A stretch of 64,000 nt of DNA from Chryseobacterium lathyri (GTDB lineage: Bacteria > Bacteroidota > Bacteroidia > Flavobacteriales > Weeksellaceae): the NCBI RefSeq assembly GCF_030812195.1, contig NZ_JAUSSF010000001.1, positions 558,001 to 622,000 of the forward strand. Reading direction: 5' to 3'. Each line of letters starts with the position of its first letter. Positions within the stretch are counted from its first letter, which is position 1. The notes beneath the pieces were generated by a model, which was not told where the DNA came from, searched no databases, and worked only from the letters and a program-made list of their open reading frames with translations. Shown in pieces: positions 8,880-17,640 of the stretch. The translations under genes were made by a program, and so were the position numbers.

Positions 8880-9671
8880 TTAAAACAGTTCATTCAACAG
8901 TTTGGCCAGTCTCAGCCCTCCGTAAAGAAGCTGTCTTTCAAGCGTCTCATTGAATTTATACTGATAGTCGTATGATAATTTTGAATCATTTGGAGTTTGT
9001 GCGTAGATTTTGTTAGCTATTTTATGAGAATCATATAGCCAGTCTTCTACAGTTCCGGCCTGGATCTGCTTTATTTCTTCCTTAGATTTGATGTCTAAAA
9101 GATTGGCATATTCCGTATAGCTGTATTTCTGTGAATCTACCAGTTTTCCGTCCCATACAGAGTGAAGATTGGTTTTATCTCCGAAATAGGTTACATTGAT
9201 TTTGTTTCCTCCCAGATCTTCGGCTCTTCCCACGTGAAGAGGCTGGGAGAGGTCACCCATAATATGGATAAGAAATATCAGGGCAATTTTTCTGTCTTTT
9301 TCAGAAGTTTTTTCATCTTTGATCTGGCTGGATAAAGTATTTATCTGAGTATAAAGGCTTGGACCCGCCTGCATTTTCAGGTTTTGACCAAAAGCTTTAA
9401 AATCTGCCTGAGGATCAATATTCACGTAATGCCATGATGAAGCCTGTTTCCAGACCCCTGTAGTATCAGATTTGATGAAATCCGGCCAGTTTGCCCAGTA
9501 GGCAAGACGTTCCTTACCCATTATTTTTCTTATTTCTCTTCTTGCTTTGCCGGACAGATGGTTTTCTGCGATCTCTGCAATAACGCGGTGCCCGGTAAGC
9601 CCCCATGCATAAGAATAAAGTGAAGATGAAATGAATGCTAAAATCAGAATTTTAGAATAAATACTTTTCAT
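8880..9671 (-). CDS. S1/P1-type zinc nuclease, secreted
   Basis: A signal peptide ends at ...LYSYA, and the mature protein starts with WGLTGHRVIAEIAENHL, where the N-terminal Trp and His are zinc ligands in S1/P1 nucleases. Further motifs are HIMGDLSQPLHVG and LHSVWDGKLVD. The family cleaves single-stranded DNA and RNA and removes 3'-phosphates. I place the start at 9671, not at the upstream in-frame ATG at 9728. A -7 box at 9695-9702 lies between the two, and only the shorter form begins directly with a signal peptide. Length is then 263 residues, normal for the family. Confidence 0.9.
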   Translation of the reverse strand: MKSIYSKILILAFISSSLYSYAWGLTGHRVIAEIAENHLSGKARREIRKIMGKERLAYWANWPDFIKSDTTGVWKQASSWHYVNIDPQADFKAFGQNLKMQAGPSLYTQINTLSSQIKDEKTSEKDRKIALIFLIHIMGDLSQPLHVGRAEDLGGNKINVTYFGDKTNLHSVWDGKLVDSQKYSYTEYANLLDIKSKEEIKQIQAGTVEDWLYDSHKIANKIYAQTPNDSKLSYDYQYKFNETLERQLLYGGLRLAKLLNELF

Positions 9672-9694
9672 TATAAATAACATTTTACAAGCTG

Positions 9695-9702
9695 CAAAGA
9701 TA
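9695..9702 (-). promoter_or_regulatory. -7 promoter element TATCTTTG of the nuclease gene
   Basis: Exact match to TAnnTTTG, 23 bp before the chosen start codon. It decides the start: a transcript beginning here cannot include the upstream ATG. Confidence 0.6.
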
Positions 9703-9905
9703 CGTTCCGGTTTCCAAACCTGCATCAATTATCATCACTTTCTTATTTCAAGAAAATGTTAATAAAAATTAATCTGAATAAAGAAATACAGGATAAAATT
9801 CTAAGCAGCATCTAAAATGCTGATAAAACAGGCATAAAAGTCTGCATATCAGCTGATAAATTTAATTTTAAACTTTGAGTCACAAACATGCATGGACCGT
9901 TATTA

Positions 9906-9919
9906 CCGTATTTTTACGG
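9906..9919. promoter_or_regulatory. Palindrome CCGTA-N4-TACGG upstream of the T6SS module
   Basis: CCGTA and TACGG arms are separated by TTTT, in the 317-bp gap before tssG and 127 bp from its start. The same arms with a TATT spacer recur at 26174-26187. A near-consensus -7 element (TATCTTTA) lies near 10013-10020. The rest of the gap is AT-rich and shows no ORF. Confidence 0.45.
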
Positions 9920-10045
9920 AATTTGTTATAGTATATTCCTTTTAATGTCAATAAATTAGTATTTTTAAGATAAAATTATAGCTAAATTATTTTTTCAAAC
10001 TTATGAGATATATTATCTTTACAAGTCATAATCACAGGAAACACT

Positions 10046-10987
10046 ATGTATGAGAATAATATTGTAGACATGTATTACAATAAACTGCAGACCGACTTCA
10101 AAGCTGAAGCCGTGGCGGTGAATCTTTTGAAATATCAGCGGGCAGTAAGCAATATATTTATAGAAAGAATCGGAATCAACGACCGGGCTTACCTCAAGGA
10201 TATCAAAAGTATTTCAAGCAGCTATTTGGGATTTGATGAGGAAGTATTCACCATAGAAACCTATAGAGAAGGTATTTATGACTACCTCCCGGAAGGTCTG
10301 TTTCATCCGCCGTCTCTGGGAGCTTCCCGAAAGAATGTAGATTCTGTGGTACGTGAGATCCGCAAGCAGAAAAAAGTAGAAGAGGATGCCCGTAAATTTT
10401 TCCGTCCTTTCGAGCTGGAAGTTTTTTTTACGGAAATCAGTTCCCTGCTCAAGGAATCCGAATTTGATATTTCAAGCAGTACAGATACCCTTTTGGACAC
10501 GGTAAGTGAGCTATGGCCCCTTATAAAAGTGCTTGATAAGCAGAATGCCTATATTTTTATCTACATTTTACCCTTTTTTCACCAGATCAGAGGTGATAAA
10601 AGATGGTTTGAAAGATGCATGACCGCTTTTCTTCAGGTACCGGTAGAAGTTACTTTTGCCCCGAATATTATTGACAGGATAGAAAGAAATGATGATTCAA
10701 TGCTGTTGGGGAATTCCAAACTTGGGGTTACCTATATTCCCAGCGGAAGACACATGGATGGGCAGCGGAACTGGGTAGTTAACATAGGCCCGATTCCTTA
10801 TACGGAAATGAAAAAATATATTTCCGGAAGCCCGTTCAGAAATATTCTGCAGGCTTTATATGATTATTTTCTTCCGGTAACGGTAGATGTGGAGGAAAAT
10901 TTTATTACCGAGAAAGAAGAATATTCATTCAGTCTTGAAGACGATGAAAGAAATGCCAGCCGTCTCGGATACTCTACTTTTCTCTAA
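10046..10987 (+). CDS. tssG: T6SS subtype iii baseplate subunit TssG
   Basis: The 313-residue protein carries TssG-like features: TYREGIYDYLPEGLFHPP near residues 72-89, RKFFRPFELEVF near 118-129, a late INIGPI-type stretch (VVNIGPIPYTEM) and the C-terminal ...RLGYSTFL. TssG is a cytoplasmic baseplate wedge component of the contractile type VI secretion machine. It is followed by TssN- and TssK-like genes, which strengthens the call. No sheath, tube, ClpV or spike gene is in the window. The assignment rests on motif memory rather than a profile search. Confidence 0.75.
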   Translation: MYENNIVDMYYNKLQTDFKAEAVAVNLLKYQRAVSNIFIERIGINDRAYLKDIKSISSSYLGFDEEVFTIETYREGIYDYLPEGLFHPPSLGASRKNVDSVVREIRKQKKVEEDARKFFRPFELEVFFTEISSLLKESEFDISSSTDTLLDTVSELWPLIKVLDKQNAYIFIYILPFFHQIRGDKRWFERCMTAFLQVPVEVTFAPNIIDRIERNDDSMLLGNSKLGVTYIPSGRHMDGQRNWVVNIGPIPYTEMKKYISGSPFRNILQALYDYFLPVTVDVEENFITEKEEYSFSLEDDERNASRLGYSTFL

Positions 10988-11041
10988 AATAATTTATTAT
11001 ATTTACAACTACCAACAAAGTATAAATTTGAAAAGAAACTA

Positions 11042-11944
11042 ATGGAAATTTCTTCAGTAAAAGGTATTTTTTTAAGGTATATTCTAATGCCTTTAATCGC
11101 GGTGATTTTGATGATCATTCTGGGTATTATCAGGAGGAACAAACCTGCGATCAAAATTAAAGTAATTATTATATATGTTCTTCTGTGCAGTTTATGTCTG
11201 GCACTGCCGGGGATTTTCGGTTTTGCAGGAAACCTTTTTAATCCTTACTGGTACCTTATTGCACAGGTTATTTATCTTATTTTTGGTATTATCCATGTTA
11301 ATTTGCTGCATAAATATTTCAGAAAACATATTGATTCTGTAGCAATGAGTATTTTGTTTGAATCTATACTTTCATTAACGTGTATTGCTTTTGGAGGATA
11401 TTTATTTACACTGATCTTTAACTGGATAGGCAAAGGTGCAGGCTATGCCGTAATGGCTGCTACAAGTATGCTGATCTTTGTTGTTCCTATGGTATTTTAT
11501 TACTGTTACGTACAGTTTATAAGCATTCCCTTTGATATCTATAAAACATGGAGATATTCTCCTGACCAGAAGCTTCCGGACTTTGAAGGGGCTGATTTTG
11601 ACAGATTAATGGTATTGAATGTTGAGCTGAGTAAAAACCTTGAAGATTCAAACAGATTCAGGATCAAAGCCAAAACACTGCCAACCGGAGTCACTTTCGG
11701 AGATTGGTTTTACAGGGTTGTAGACGATTACAATCATAAAAATCCGAATTCTATCATTCATCTTTCGGATACAGAAAAAGAACCTTATTATTGGATTTTC
11801 TACACCAAAAAATCGTTTTTCAGCTTTAGAAAATATATTGATTTCGATCAGGATATCTCTACGAACAGCATTTCAGAAAATGAAGTGGTGATCTGCAAGA
11901 GAGTTATCCAGCATGAGGAAGAAGGAGTATTGAAAAAATCATAA
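11042..11944 (+). CDS. tssN: TssN-like T6SS-iii inner-membrane protein
   Basis: The 300-residue protein has five or so hydrophobic helices in the first 165 residues (beginning IFLRYILMPLIAVILMIILG) and a soluble C-terminal domain of about 130 residues. TssN is a component specific to the Bacteroidota T6SS subtype iii and has this topology. It lies 54 bp after tssG and 27 bp before the tssK-like gene. The name relies on architecture and neighbours more than on conserved motifs. Confidence 0.65.
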   Translation: MEISSVKGIFLRYILMPLIAVILMIILGIIRRNKPAIKIKVIIIYVLLCSLCLALPGIFGFAGNLFNPYWYLIAQVIYLIFGIIHVNLLHKYFRKHIDSVAMSILFESILSLTCIAFGGYLFTLIFNWIGKGAGYAVMAATSMLIFVVPMVFYYCYVQFISIPFDIYKTWRYSPDQKLPDFEGADFDRLMVLNVELSKNLEDSNRFRIKAKTLPTGVTFGDWFYRVVDDYNHKNPNSIIHLSDTEKEPYYWIFYTKKSFFSFRKYIDFDQDISTNSISENEVVICKRVIQHEEEGVLKKS

Positions 11945-11971
11945 TCACAGAAAATTTAAAAAGTATTAACT

Positions 11972-13111
11972 ATGATACAGCCTATTAAGCATTTTGCGAT
12001 CAATTGGGTAGATGGGATGAAAGTTTCCCAGAGACACCTTAATGATCAGGATAATTTTTTAATTGACACGATAAGGGATTCCAGCTCACTGAGAATCAAT
12101 ACATATAATTATGGGCTTTTGCCTATTTCTAATGAATTTACGGACAAGACAATATTTGATGTTCACAATACCGCTACCAACGACGTGCAGCTTGTTATCA
12201 AAAGATGCAGCGCCGTTACCATGGCAGGTTACCGTATCGATCTGAGCGACAGGAGAGTAAGCGTGAAGTCACTGGCAAAATCTATGAGCGAGGAGCAGGC
12301 AGACGGCGATTATTATATCCTGATCTCTGTAAATCCCTTTGATAAGGTGCCTTTTGGGGATATTGACCCTGAGGAAATTCCGCCACGCCATCCAAACGCA
12401 CAGCCGAATCATCACATTGAGCTTCTTCCGGTCACTTCATTGAACAGCAGCTATTCCGGAGGGAACTATCTTATTATCGGAAAAGTAGATTTAAAAGCAA
12501 ATATTGCACAGGTAGATTCTAATTTTATTCCGCCGTGTACCTCCATTCAAAGTCATCCTGCTTTGATAGATTACTACAGCAGCTATGCAAAATCAATAGG
12601 AAATCTACAGCAGTACGCTTTTAAAATCATTCAGAAAGCATCTCACAAAAACCAAAATACAGCATTGGCACAGAATGTTAAATTTTTGTGTACAACAATG
12701 GTGAATACGTTTGGAGATATGTATTTCCAGTTCAGAAACATCATTCCGTGGCAACCGCCTGTATTTTTGATTGAGGCATTTGCAAAACTCGCCCTCCATC
12801 TTTATAATTCAACCCAACTTCTGGTCCCTGCAGAGCTTGAAGAAATGCTGAACTATAGCCTGGAGTGGAGTGAAATAGCTCCGCATACCTTATTGAATCA
12901 GCTTTCTATCGTAGCAGAAACCAATTATGATCACCATAATTGCGGAGAACCATTATTGTATATTCAGCAGATGTTACGCAGCCTGGAAATTATTTTCTCT
13001 AAATTAAGTGAACTTGATTATATCGGTCAGAGAAAAGAAAACATTATTGTTAATGAACAGGAAGTTTCTTCAAATACCAATCCGAAAAGAGGCTGGAGTG
13101 TTTTAGATTAA
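11972..13111 (+). CDS. tssK: T6SS baseplate subunit TssK (subtype iii)
   Basis: The 379-residue protein opens with NWVDGMKVSQRHLNDQDNF, matching the TssK signature W-x-x-G-M-x-x-x-x-x-H-x-x-x-x-D. TssK connects the baseplate to the membrane complex. The body has alternating beta-rich (1-190) and helical (200-360) parts as expected for the family, though shorter than the about 440-residue proteobacterial forms. It ends the three-gene unit and a strong terminator follows. Confidence 0.8.
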   Translation: MIQPIKHFAINWVDGMKVSQRHLNDQDNFLIDTIRDSSSLRINTYNYGLLPISNEFTDKTIFDVHNTATNDVQLVIKRCSAVTMAGYRIDLSDRRVSVKSLAKSMSEEQADGDYYILISVNPFDKVPFGDIDPEEIPPRHPNAQPNHHIELLPVTSLNSSYSGGNYLIIGKVDLKANIAQVDSNFIPPCTSIQSHPALIDYYSSYAKSIGNLQQYAFKIIQKASHKNQNTALAQNVKFLCTTMVNTFGDMYFQFRNIIPWQPPVFLIEAFAKLALHLYNSTQLLVPAELEEMLNYSLEWSEIAPHTLLNQLSIVAETNYDHHNCGEPLLYIQQMLRSLEIIFSKLSELDYIGQRKENIIVNEQEVSSNTNPKRGWSVLD

Positions 13112-13130
13112 TAAAAATGATTAAAATGTA

Positions 13131-13160
13131 AATCCCGGACTGAATTTTCGGGATTTTTTA
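13131..13160 (+). terminator. Terminator of the tssG-tssN-tssK unit
   Basis: AATCCCG and CGGGATT arms are followed by TTTTTAT, 20 bp after the tssK stop codon. It closes the unit as a three-gene transcript. Confidence 0.85.
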
Positions 13161-13249
13161 TGCATAAAATATTGAAAGGTGTAGAATATAATTGATTAGT
13201 TTGTCAGTTTACTGATCAAATAATAATCAATTCCAAAATAAAATAAAGC

Positions 13250-14416
13250 ATGGATCTAAATATCATAAGAAAAGATACGGCTGGCTGTAAAGATAAAATA
13301 TTCTTAAACAGTGCGGGAGGATCATTGATGACGGAAATTGTAGTTAAAACAATGACCGATCATATTTTATTGGAGCAGCAACATGGTGCTTATGAAGCTG
13401 CTGACAGGAATGCAGACGGGCTCAGCTTATTTTATACAGAAGCAGCAAAGCTCATCAATACCCGGCCTGATAATATTGCTTTTACGGTTAGTTCTACCGA
13501 TGCTTACGCTAAAGCTTTGTCCAGTATTGAATTCAAAGATGGAGATTGTATTATTACAACTAATGACGACTATATCTCGAATCAGATGGCTTTCTTTTCA
13601 CTGCAGAAAAAGAGGGGAGTTAAGCTGATCAGGGTGAAAAATCTTTCTGATCATGAGCTGGATCTGGAAGATCTTGAAAGTTTAATCAAAAAATACAATC
13701 CGAAGCTTGTTGCAGTTACCCATATTCCCACCAATTCCGGACTGGTTCAGAATGTGGAAGGAGTAGGTAAGATCTGTCGCCAGTATGATGTTTTATATCT
13801 TATTGATGCCTGCCAGTCCGTTGGCCAGCTGGTTGTAGATGTTGAAAAAATAGGATGCGATTTCCTGACTGCTACAGGCCGGAAATTCATGCGGGGACCC
13901 AGAGGAACAGGATTTTTATATGTTTCGGACCGGGTTTTAGAAAAGAATATGGCTCCGGTATTTTTGGATATGGCAGGGGCAGAATGGACAGACTTCGATG
14001 ATTATAAGCTGCTTAAAACGGCAAAAAGATTCGAACACTGGGAAACTTCTATCAGTTCGCTTTTAGGATTTACAGAAGCCTTAAAATATGCAAATGGAAT
14101 TGGTATGCAGAATATTGAGAATTATAATAAAAAGTTGGCGGAAAGCTTGAGGACTGGCCTTCATAATAAGGGTTTCAAAATATTGGATCAGGGCAAAAAT
14201 TTATGCAGTATTGTTACCTTTTGTGCCCCGGACAGCAGCATTGAAAATATTTATAAAATACTGAAAGAGAACAATGTATATTTTTCAGTAAGCAACAAAA
14301 GCAATGCACTCATTGATTTTACATTGAAAAACCTGGATAGGGCAATTCGTCTGTCACCGCATTATTTTAATACTGCTGATGAAATTGAGAGTGTGGTAAA
14401 AATGCTGGAATATTAG
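13250..14416 (+). CDS. Class V PLP-dependent aminotransferase / cysteine-desulfurase-like enzyme
   Basis: The 388-residue protein is a fold-type I PLP enzyme. The cofactor Asp is in YLIDACQSVGQL and the Schiff-base lysine in ATGRKFMRGPRGTGFLYV. The family includes isopenicillin-N epimerase-like enzymes, kynureninases and desulfurases. Nothing in the neighbourhood fixes the substrate. It is monocistronic and separated from tssK by a terminator. Confidence 0.82.
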   Translation: MDLNIIRKDTAGCKDKIFLNSAGGSLMTEIVVKTMTDHILLEQQHGAYEAADRNADGLSLFYTEAAKLINTRPDNIAFTVSSTDAYAKALSSIEFKDGDCIITTNDDYISNQMAFFSLQKKRGVKLIRVKNLSDHELDLEDLESLIKKYNPKLVAVTHIPTNSGLVQNVEGVGKICRQYDVLYLIDACQSVGQLVVDVEKIGCDFLTATGRKFMRGPRGTGFLYVSDRVLEKNMAPVFLDMAGAEWTDFDDYKLLKTAKRFEHWETSISSLLGFTEALKYANGIGMQNIENYNKKLAESLRTGLHNKGFKILDQGKNLCSIVTFCAPDSSIENIYKILKENNVYFSVSNKSNALIDFTLKNLDRAIRLSPHYFNTADEIESVVKMLEY

Positions 14417-14418
14417 AT

Positions 14419-14446
14419 ATGGTGGCTTTGCGCCCTAAGCCACCAT
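14419..14446. terminator. Bidirectional hairpin between convergent genes
   Basis: ATGGTGGCTT and AAGCCACCAT form a perfect 10-bp stem with an 8-base loop. It sits between the stop codons of the class V aminotransferase and the DtxR-family gene and can serve both strands, though T tracts are weak. Confidence 0.7.
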
Positions 14447-14452
14447 AATGTC

Positions 14453-15106
14453 TTATTTCTTCACCAGTATTATTTCTGTGGCTTTTCTACTGAGTATTTC
14501 TTTAGAGTTTCCAATCTCAATGGTCATTGATTTATCAAAATCTTCAATTTTAACGACCTTAATCCTGGTATTCAGAAGCAATTTTCTGTCATTTAAATAA
14601 CTTAAAAAGCCATCATCTGAAAGGGTAACTGAAGCAAATATTACCGTTTCTCCAACTTTGCAGGCACTCAGTTTTTGCAGATTCTGTGCAATAATATTTC
14701 CGTCTTTATCAGGAATAGGCTCTCCGTGCGGATCAAATTTAGGATGATCCAGGATTTCGTCCATTTTATCGAAAAAGATTTGTGAATGAACATGCTCCAG
14801 CTGTTCTGCGATCTCATGAACATTTTCCCAGCCAAAGTTCATTTTTTTTACCAGGAACATTTCGGTAAGCCTGTGTTTGCGGACTACCAGTGCAGCTTCA
14901 CGTTTTCCGTTGTCTGTAATGACCAACGGTTTGTACGTTTCATAGACAACCCATTTTTTGTCGGCAAACTTCTTCATCATGTTATTGACGCTCGGCATCT
15001 TTACGTTTAAAAACTTGCTGAGCTCATTGATTGTCACTTTCCCTTCATTGTCAACTAGATGAAACAAAGCCTTCAGATAATTTTCTTCTGTTAATGTTGT
15101 TCTCAA
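14453..15106 (-). CDS. DtxR/MntR-family metal-dependent transcriptional repressor
   Basis: The 217-residue protein has an N-terminal winged helix (LTEENYLKALFHLVDNEG, with the recognition helix MPSVNNMMKKFADKKWV) and a metal-binding dimerisation domain (HRLTEMFLVKKMNFGWENVHEIAEQLEH). A C-terminal SH3/FeoA-like domain (about 140-217) follows. DtxR proteins sense Fe(II) or Mn(II). Translation appears to start at TTG 15106, since a stop codon blocks the frame upstream. Its -7 element is buried in a palindrome just upstream, suggesting autoregulation. Confidence 0.88.
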   Translation of the reverse strand: MRTTLTEENYLKALFHLVDNEGKVTINELSKFLNVKMPSVNNMMKKFADKKWVVYETYKPLVITDNGKREAALVVRKHRLTEMFLVKKMNFGWENVHEIAEQLEHVHSQIFFDKMDEILDHPKFDPHGEPIPDKDGNIIAQNLQKLSACKVGETVIFASVTLSDDGFLSYLNDRKLLLNTRIKVVKIEDFDKSMTIEIGNSKEILSRKATEIILVKK

Positions 15107-15108
15107 AA

Positions 15109-15138
15109 TGTTAGATGATTTTCAATACAAATCTAACA
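15109..15138 (-). promoter_or_regulatory. Palindromic operator TGTTAGAT-N14-ATCTAACA containing the -7 box of the DtxR gene
   Basis: Two perfect 8-bp inverted arms lie at 15109-15116 and 15131-15138. The minus-strand -7 element TAGATTTG (15128-15135) overlaps the distal arm, and the TTG start codon at 15106 is directly downstream. Binding of the DtxR-type protein here would block its own promoter. The divergent aldolase gene starts 54 bp to the right and may share control. Confidence 0.65.
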
Positions 15139-15191
15139 AAATATTATGTAAAATCGGGTCTTGTTATTTTAACTTTTTTTAATTTTACTCT

Positions 15192-16223
15192 ATGAAATTT
15201 TCTTTTAAAAACGATTATTCCGAGGGATGTCACCCGAAGATTCTACAGGCACTTTTAAAATCTAACTTTGAGCAGCAGGCCGGATACGGCGAAGATGAAT
15301 ATTCTCTGCAGGCAAAAAAACTGATCAAAGAAAAAATTAATAATCCGGATTCGGAGGTTTATCTGGTTTCAGGAGGAACGCAGGCAAACCTGATTGTGAT
15401 TTCTTCAGTTCTGAGGCCATATCAATGTGTAATATCTGCAGCGCCGGGCCATATTCTGAATAATGAAACGGGAGCTATCGAAGCCACAGGCCATAAGGTT
15501 TTAAGCATTGAAACAGCAGACGGAAAGCTTAAACCTTCAGACATTGTTCCGGTATTGGAAAGCCACAGCAACATTCCGCATCAGGTTATGCCAAAATTGG
15601 TGTATATATCAAATTCTACAGAACTGGGAACGATTTATCTGGCCGAAGAGCTGGAAGAGCTTTCGGATTTTTGCCGTCAGAACGGGATGTATCTGTTTAT
15701 GGATGGCGCCAGGTTAGGACATGGCCTTACTGCTGAGATCAGTGATCTTACCCTGGAAAAGGTAGCTGAACTGACGGATATTTTTTATCTGGGTGGAACA
15801 AAGAACGGAGCATTGATAGGAGAGGCCATTGTCATTAATAACCCGGTTTTACAGCCGGACTTTGCATTTAATATCAAGCAGAAAGGAGCGCTGCTGGCCA
15901 AAGGGCGTCTTCTGGGCATCCAGTTTACGGAACTGATGAAAGACGATCTGTATTTTGATTTGGCAAGACATGCCAACCATCAGGCTATGAAGATTAAAAA
16001 TGCTCTTAAGGAAAGGGGAGTAGAGTTTCTTGCTGATACCTATACGAACCAAATATTCCCTGTTATCAATAATGATCTTATTAAAATCCTGTCAGAACAT
16101 TTTGAATTTTTTGTCTGGAAAAAGATAGATGAAAGCTCTTCTGCCATTCGCCTTATTACTTCTTGGAATACGGCTGATGAAGCAGTAGAACGTTTTATAG
16201 AGATCATCCAGAAAGAACTTTAG
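15192..16223 (+). CDS. Threonine aldolase / beta-eliminating lyase family enzyme
   Basis: The 343-residue PLP enzyme has SGGTQANL near residue 60, a cofactor Asp/Arg motif MDGARLGHGL near 177, and the Schiff-base lysine in LGGTKNGALIGEAIV near 200. These match low-specificity L-threonine aldolases, which split threonine to glycine and acetaldehyde. It is divergent from the DtxR gene. The exact substrate is not certain. Confidence 0.87.
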   Translation: MKFSFKNDYSEGCHPKILQALLKSNFEQQAGYGEDEYSLQAKKLIKEKINNPDSEVYLVSGGTQANLIVISSVLRPYQCVISAAPGHILNNETGAIEATGHKVLSIETADGKLKPSDIVPVLESHSNIPHQVMPKLVYISNSTELGTIYLAEELEELSDFCRQNGMYLFMDGARLGHGLTAEISDLTLEKVAELTDIFYLGGTKNGALIGEAIVINNPVLQPDFAFNIKQKGALLAKGRLLGIQFTELMKDDLYFDLARHANHQAMKIKNALKERGVEFLADTYTNQIFPVINNDLIKILSEHFEFFVWKKIDESSSAIRLITSWNTADEAVERFIEIIQKEL

Positions 16224-16225
16224 TA

Positions 16226-16260
16226 AAAAAGGTGGCTGAGAATTTCAAGGCCACCTTTTT
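16226..16260. terminator. Bidirectional terminator
   Basis: AAAAAGGTGGC and GCCACCTTTTT form an 11-bp stem with A/T tracts on both sides. It lies between the aldolase gene (plus) and the lipoprotein gene (minus). Confidence 0.85.
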
Positions 16261-16287
16261 CAATAATGTATAATTTTACTTTTTATA

Positions 16288-16788
16288 TTATTTTAAAGCT
16301 TTTAAGACCACTTTGCAGTCGGCAGTTTCCAGTTTTTGCCCGTCCTTATAGCTGATCTTTTTTTCATCCGCATACTTAGACTGTCCGTCTTCCTCTTTAT
16401 GATCCCCGATTCCCTCTGTTAAAGTATTGTCTTTCTGAATAAAGAAGATATCTCTTTTGCTTTTTGATCCTTCAGACTGAAATTCATAGGTTAATTTCAG
16501 GGTATCTCCTGATTTAAACCCGGTTACATCTCCTTTGGAACTGTCTTTTTCATGGTTTTTATAGACCAGTTTTCCGGTAATGGTTCCAAGATTATCATCA
16601 ATAGAGGCAAAAACACTGTCTTTTCCTGTAACACCGATATAGCAGAATGATTTTGGCCCGAGTGTATCTACCACAGGCTCAATGACAGCTGCTGTATCAG
16701 TTTCAGTTTTTGGAGCTGGTGTTTCTGTTTTTTTATTACAATTCATCAAAAAAAACGATACTGACCCCAGTAAGATTAATTTTTTCAT
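16288..16788 (-). CDS. Predicted lipoprotein, unknown function
   Basis: The start is placed at 16788, where the protein begins with a lipoprotein signal (MKKLILLGSVSFFLMNC, lipidated Cys17). The in-frame ATG at 16821 would precede the signal with unrelated residues. The mature protein (about 150 residues) has an acidic Thr/Pro linker followed by a beta-rich domain with an internal FCYIG...DSVFASIDD segment. I do not recognise a named family. Confidence 0.75.
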   Translation of the reverse strand: MKKLILLGSVSFFLMNCNKKTETPAPKTETDTAAVIEPVVDTLGPKSFCYIGVTGKDSVFASIDDNLGTITGKLVYKNHEKDSSKGDVTGFKSGDTLKLTYEFQSEGSKSKRDIFFIQKDNTLTEGIGDHKEEDGQSKYADEKKISYKDGQKLETADCKVVLKALK

Positions 16789-17034
16789 ATCTAATGTTGT
16801 TATATTAAATTCAAATTTCAATGTACTAAATTAGGAATAGTATTTAGATATGAAAGAAAAATAGTTATAAAATAAAGCTAGTTTATATATAGTTGATGAA
16901 AAATTTAAACCATTAAGGAAGAATTAATTTAAGGAATAAAGGAAAGTTAATCCTTATTATAGCTTAATAGTTCAAAAAATAAAAATTTAAAACAAGCTCT
17001 GATTATAGATTGCTGTAATCAAAAAAATATTCTA
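16789..17034. other. 246-bp gap, no gene seen
   Basis: Very AT-rich sequence between the lipoprotein gene and the end of the ArsR-led operon. No ORF, RNA or convincing promoter was recognised. The only near match to a -7 element is TAATTTAG upstream of the lipoprotein gene. Confidence 0.4.
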
Positions 17035-17592
17035 TTAAACTTTTAATGCTCCTCTAAAACCTCTTGCAGCATAATAAGAATCTGCTCCGTTGTGATACAT
17101 GAAAACCGTATTATAACGACGGTCGCAGAAAATAGCTCCGCCCAGTTCCCTGATATTTGCCGGAGTTTTTACCCAGCTGGAAGTTTTCAGGTCAAACTTT
17201 CCGAGTTCCTGCAGCTGTCTGTATTGCTCTTCTGTTAATAATTCAATGCCCATTTCATTCGCTTTATCAATAACATTGCTTTCGGGTTTGTTGGCTTTCC
17301 GGGCTTCCCAGGCCTGGTAGTCGTAGCACAGGCTTCGGCGTTTTGGACTCTCCGGAGAACAGTCGAAGAAGATATATTCGTCTGTTTTTTTATCATAGGC
17401 TACCACATCGGGTTCTCCTTCCGTTTCTTCCATTTCGTTCAATGACCAGAGTTTTTCCGGGACTGTTTCCAGTTTTTCCTGGATCTTTTCCCAGTTCAGG
17501 TTTTTATGACGGTTCATATTTTTCTCAAAACGGGTTTTCAATACCTTTAAAAGCTCTGCGCTCTGTTCGGTTGTCAGTTTCTTTTTACTCAT
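17035..17592 (-). CDS. DUF4256 domain protein
   Basis: The 185-residue soluble protein has motifs typical of DUF4256: TRFEKNMNRH near residue 20, EGEPDVV, YIFFDCSPESPKRRSLCYD, GIELLTEEQYR and a C-terminal YNTVFMYHNGADSYYAARGFRG. The biochemical role is unknown. It is the last gene of the operon led by the ArsR regulator, 48 bp after DoxX. Confidence 0.85.
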   Translation of the reverse strand: MSKKKLTTEQSAELLKVLKTRFEKNMNRHKNLNWEKIQEKLETVPEKLWSLNEMEETEGEPDVVAYDKKTDEYIFFDCSPESPKRRSLCYDYQAWEARKANKPESNVIDKANEMGIELLTEEQYRQLQELGKFDLKTSSWVKTPANIRELGGAIFCDRRYNTVFMYHNGADSYYAARGFRGALKV

Positions 17593-17640
17593 GTCAGTTT
17601 TTTTTAATATTTGATTAAATGTTTAGTTCTTACCGATCAT

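Noticed and set aside
9672..9728. In-frame N-terminal extension of the S1/P1 nuclease (start at 9728)
   Set aside because: It covers the -7 element at 9695-9702 and would push the signal peptide away from the N-terminus.
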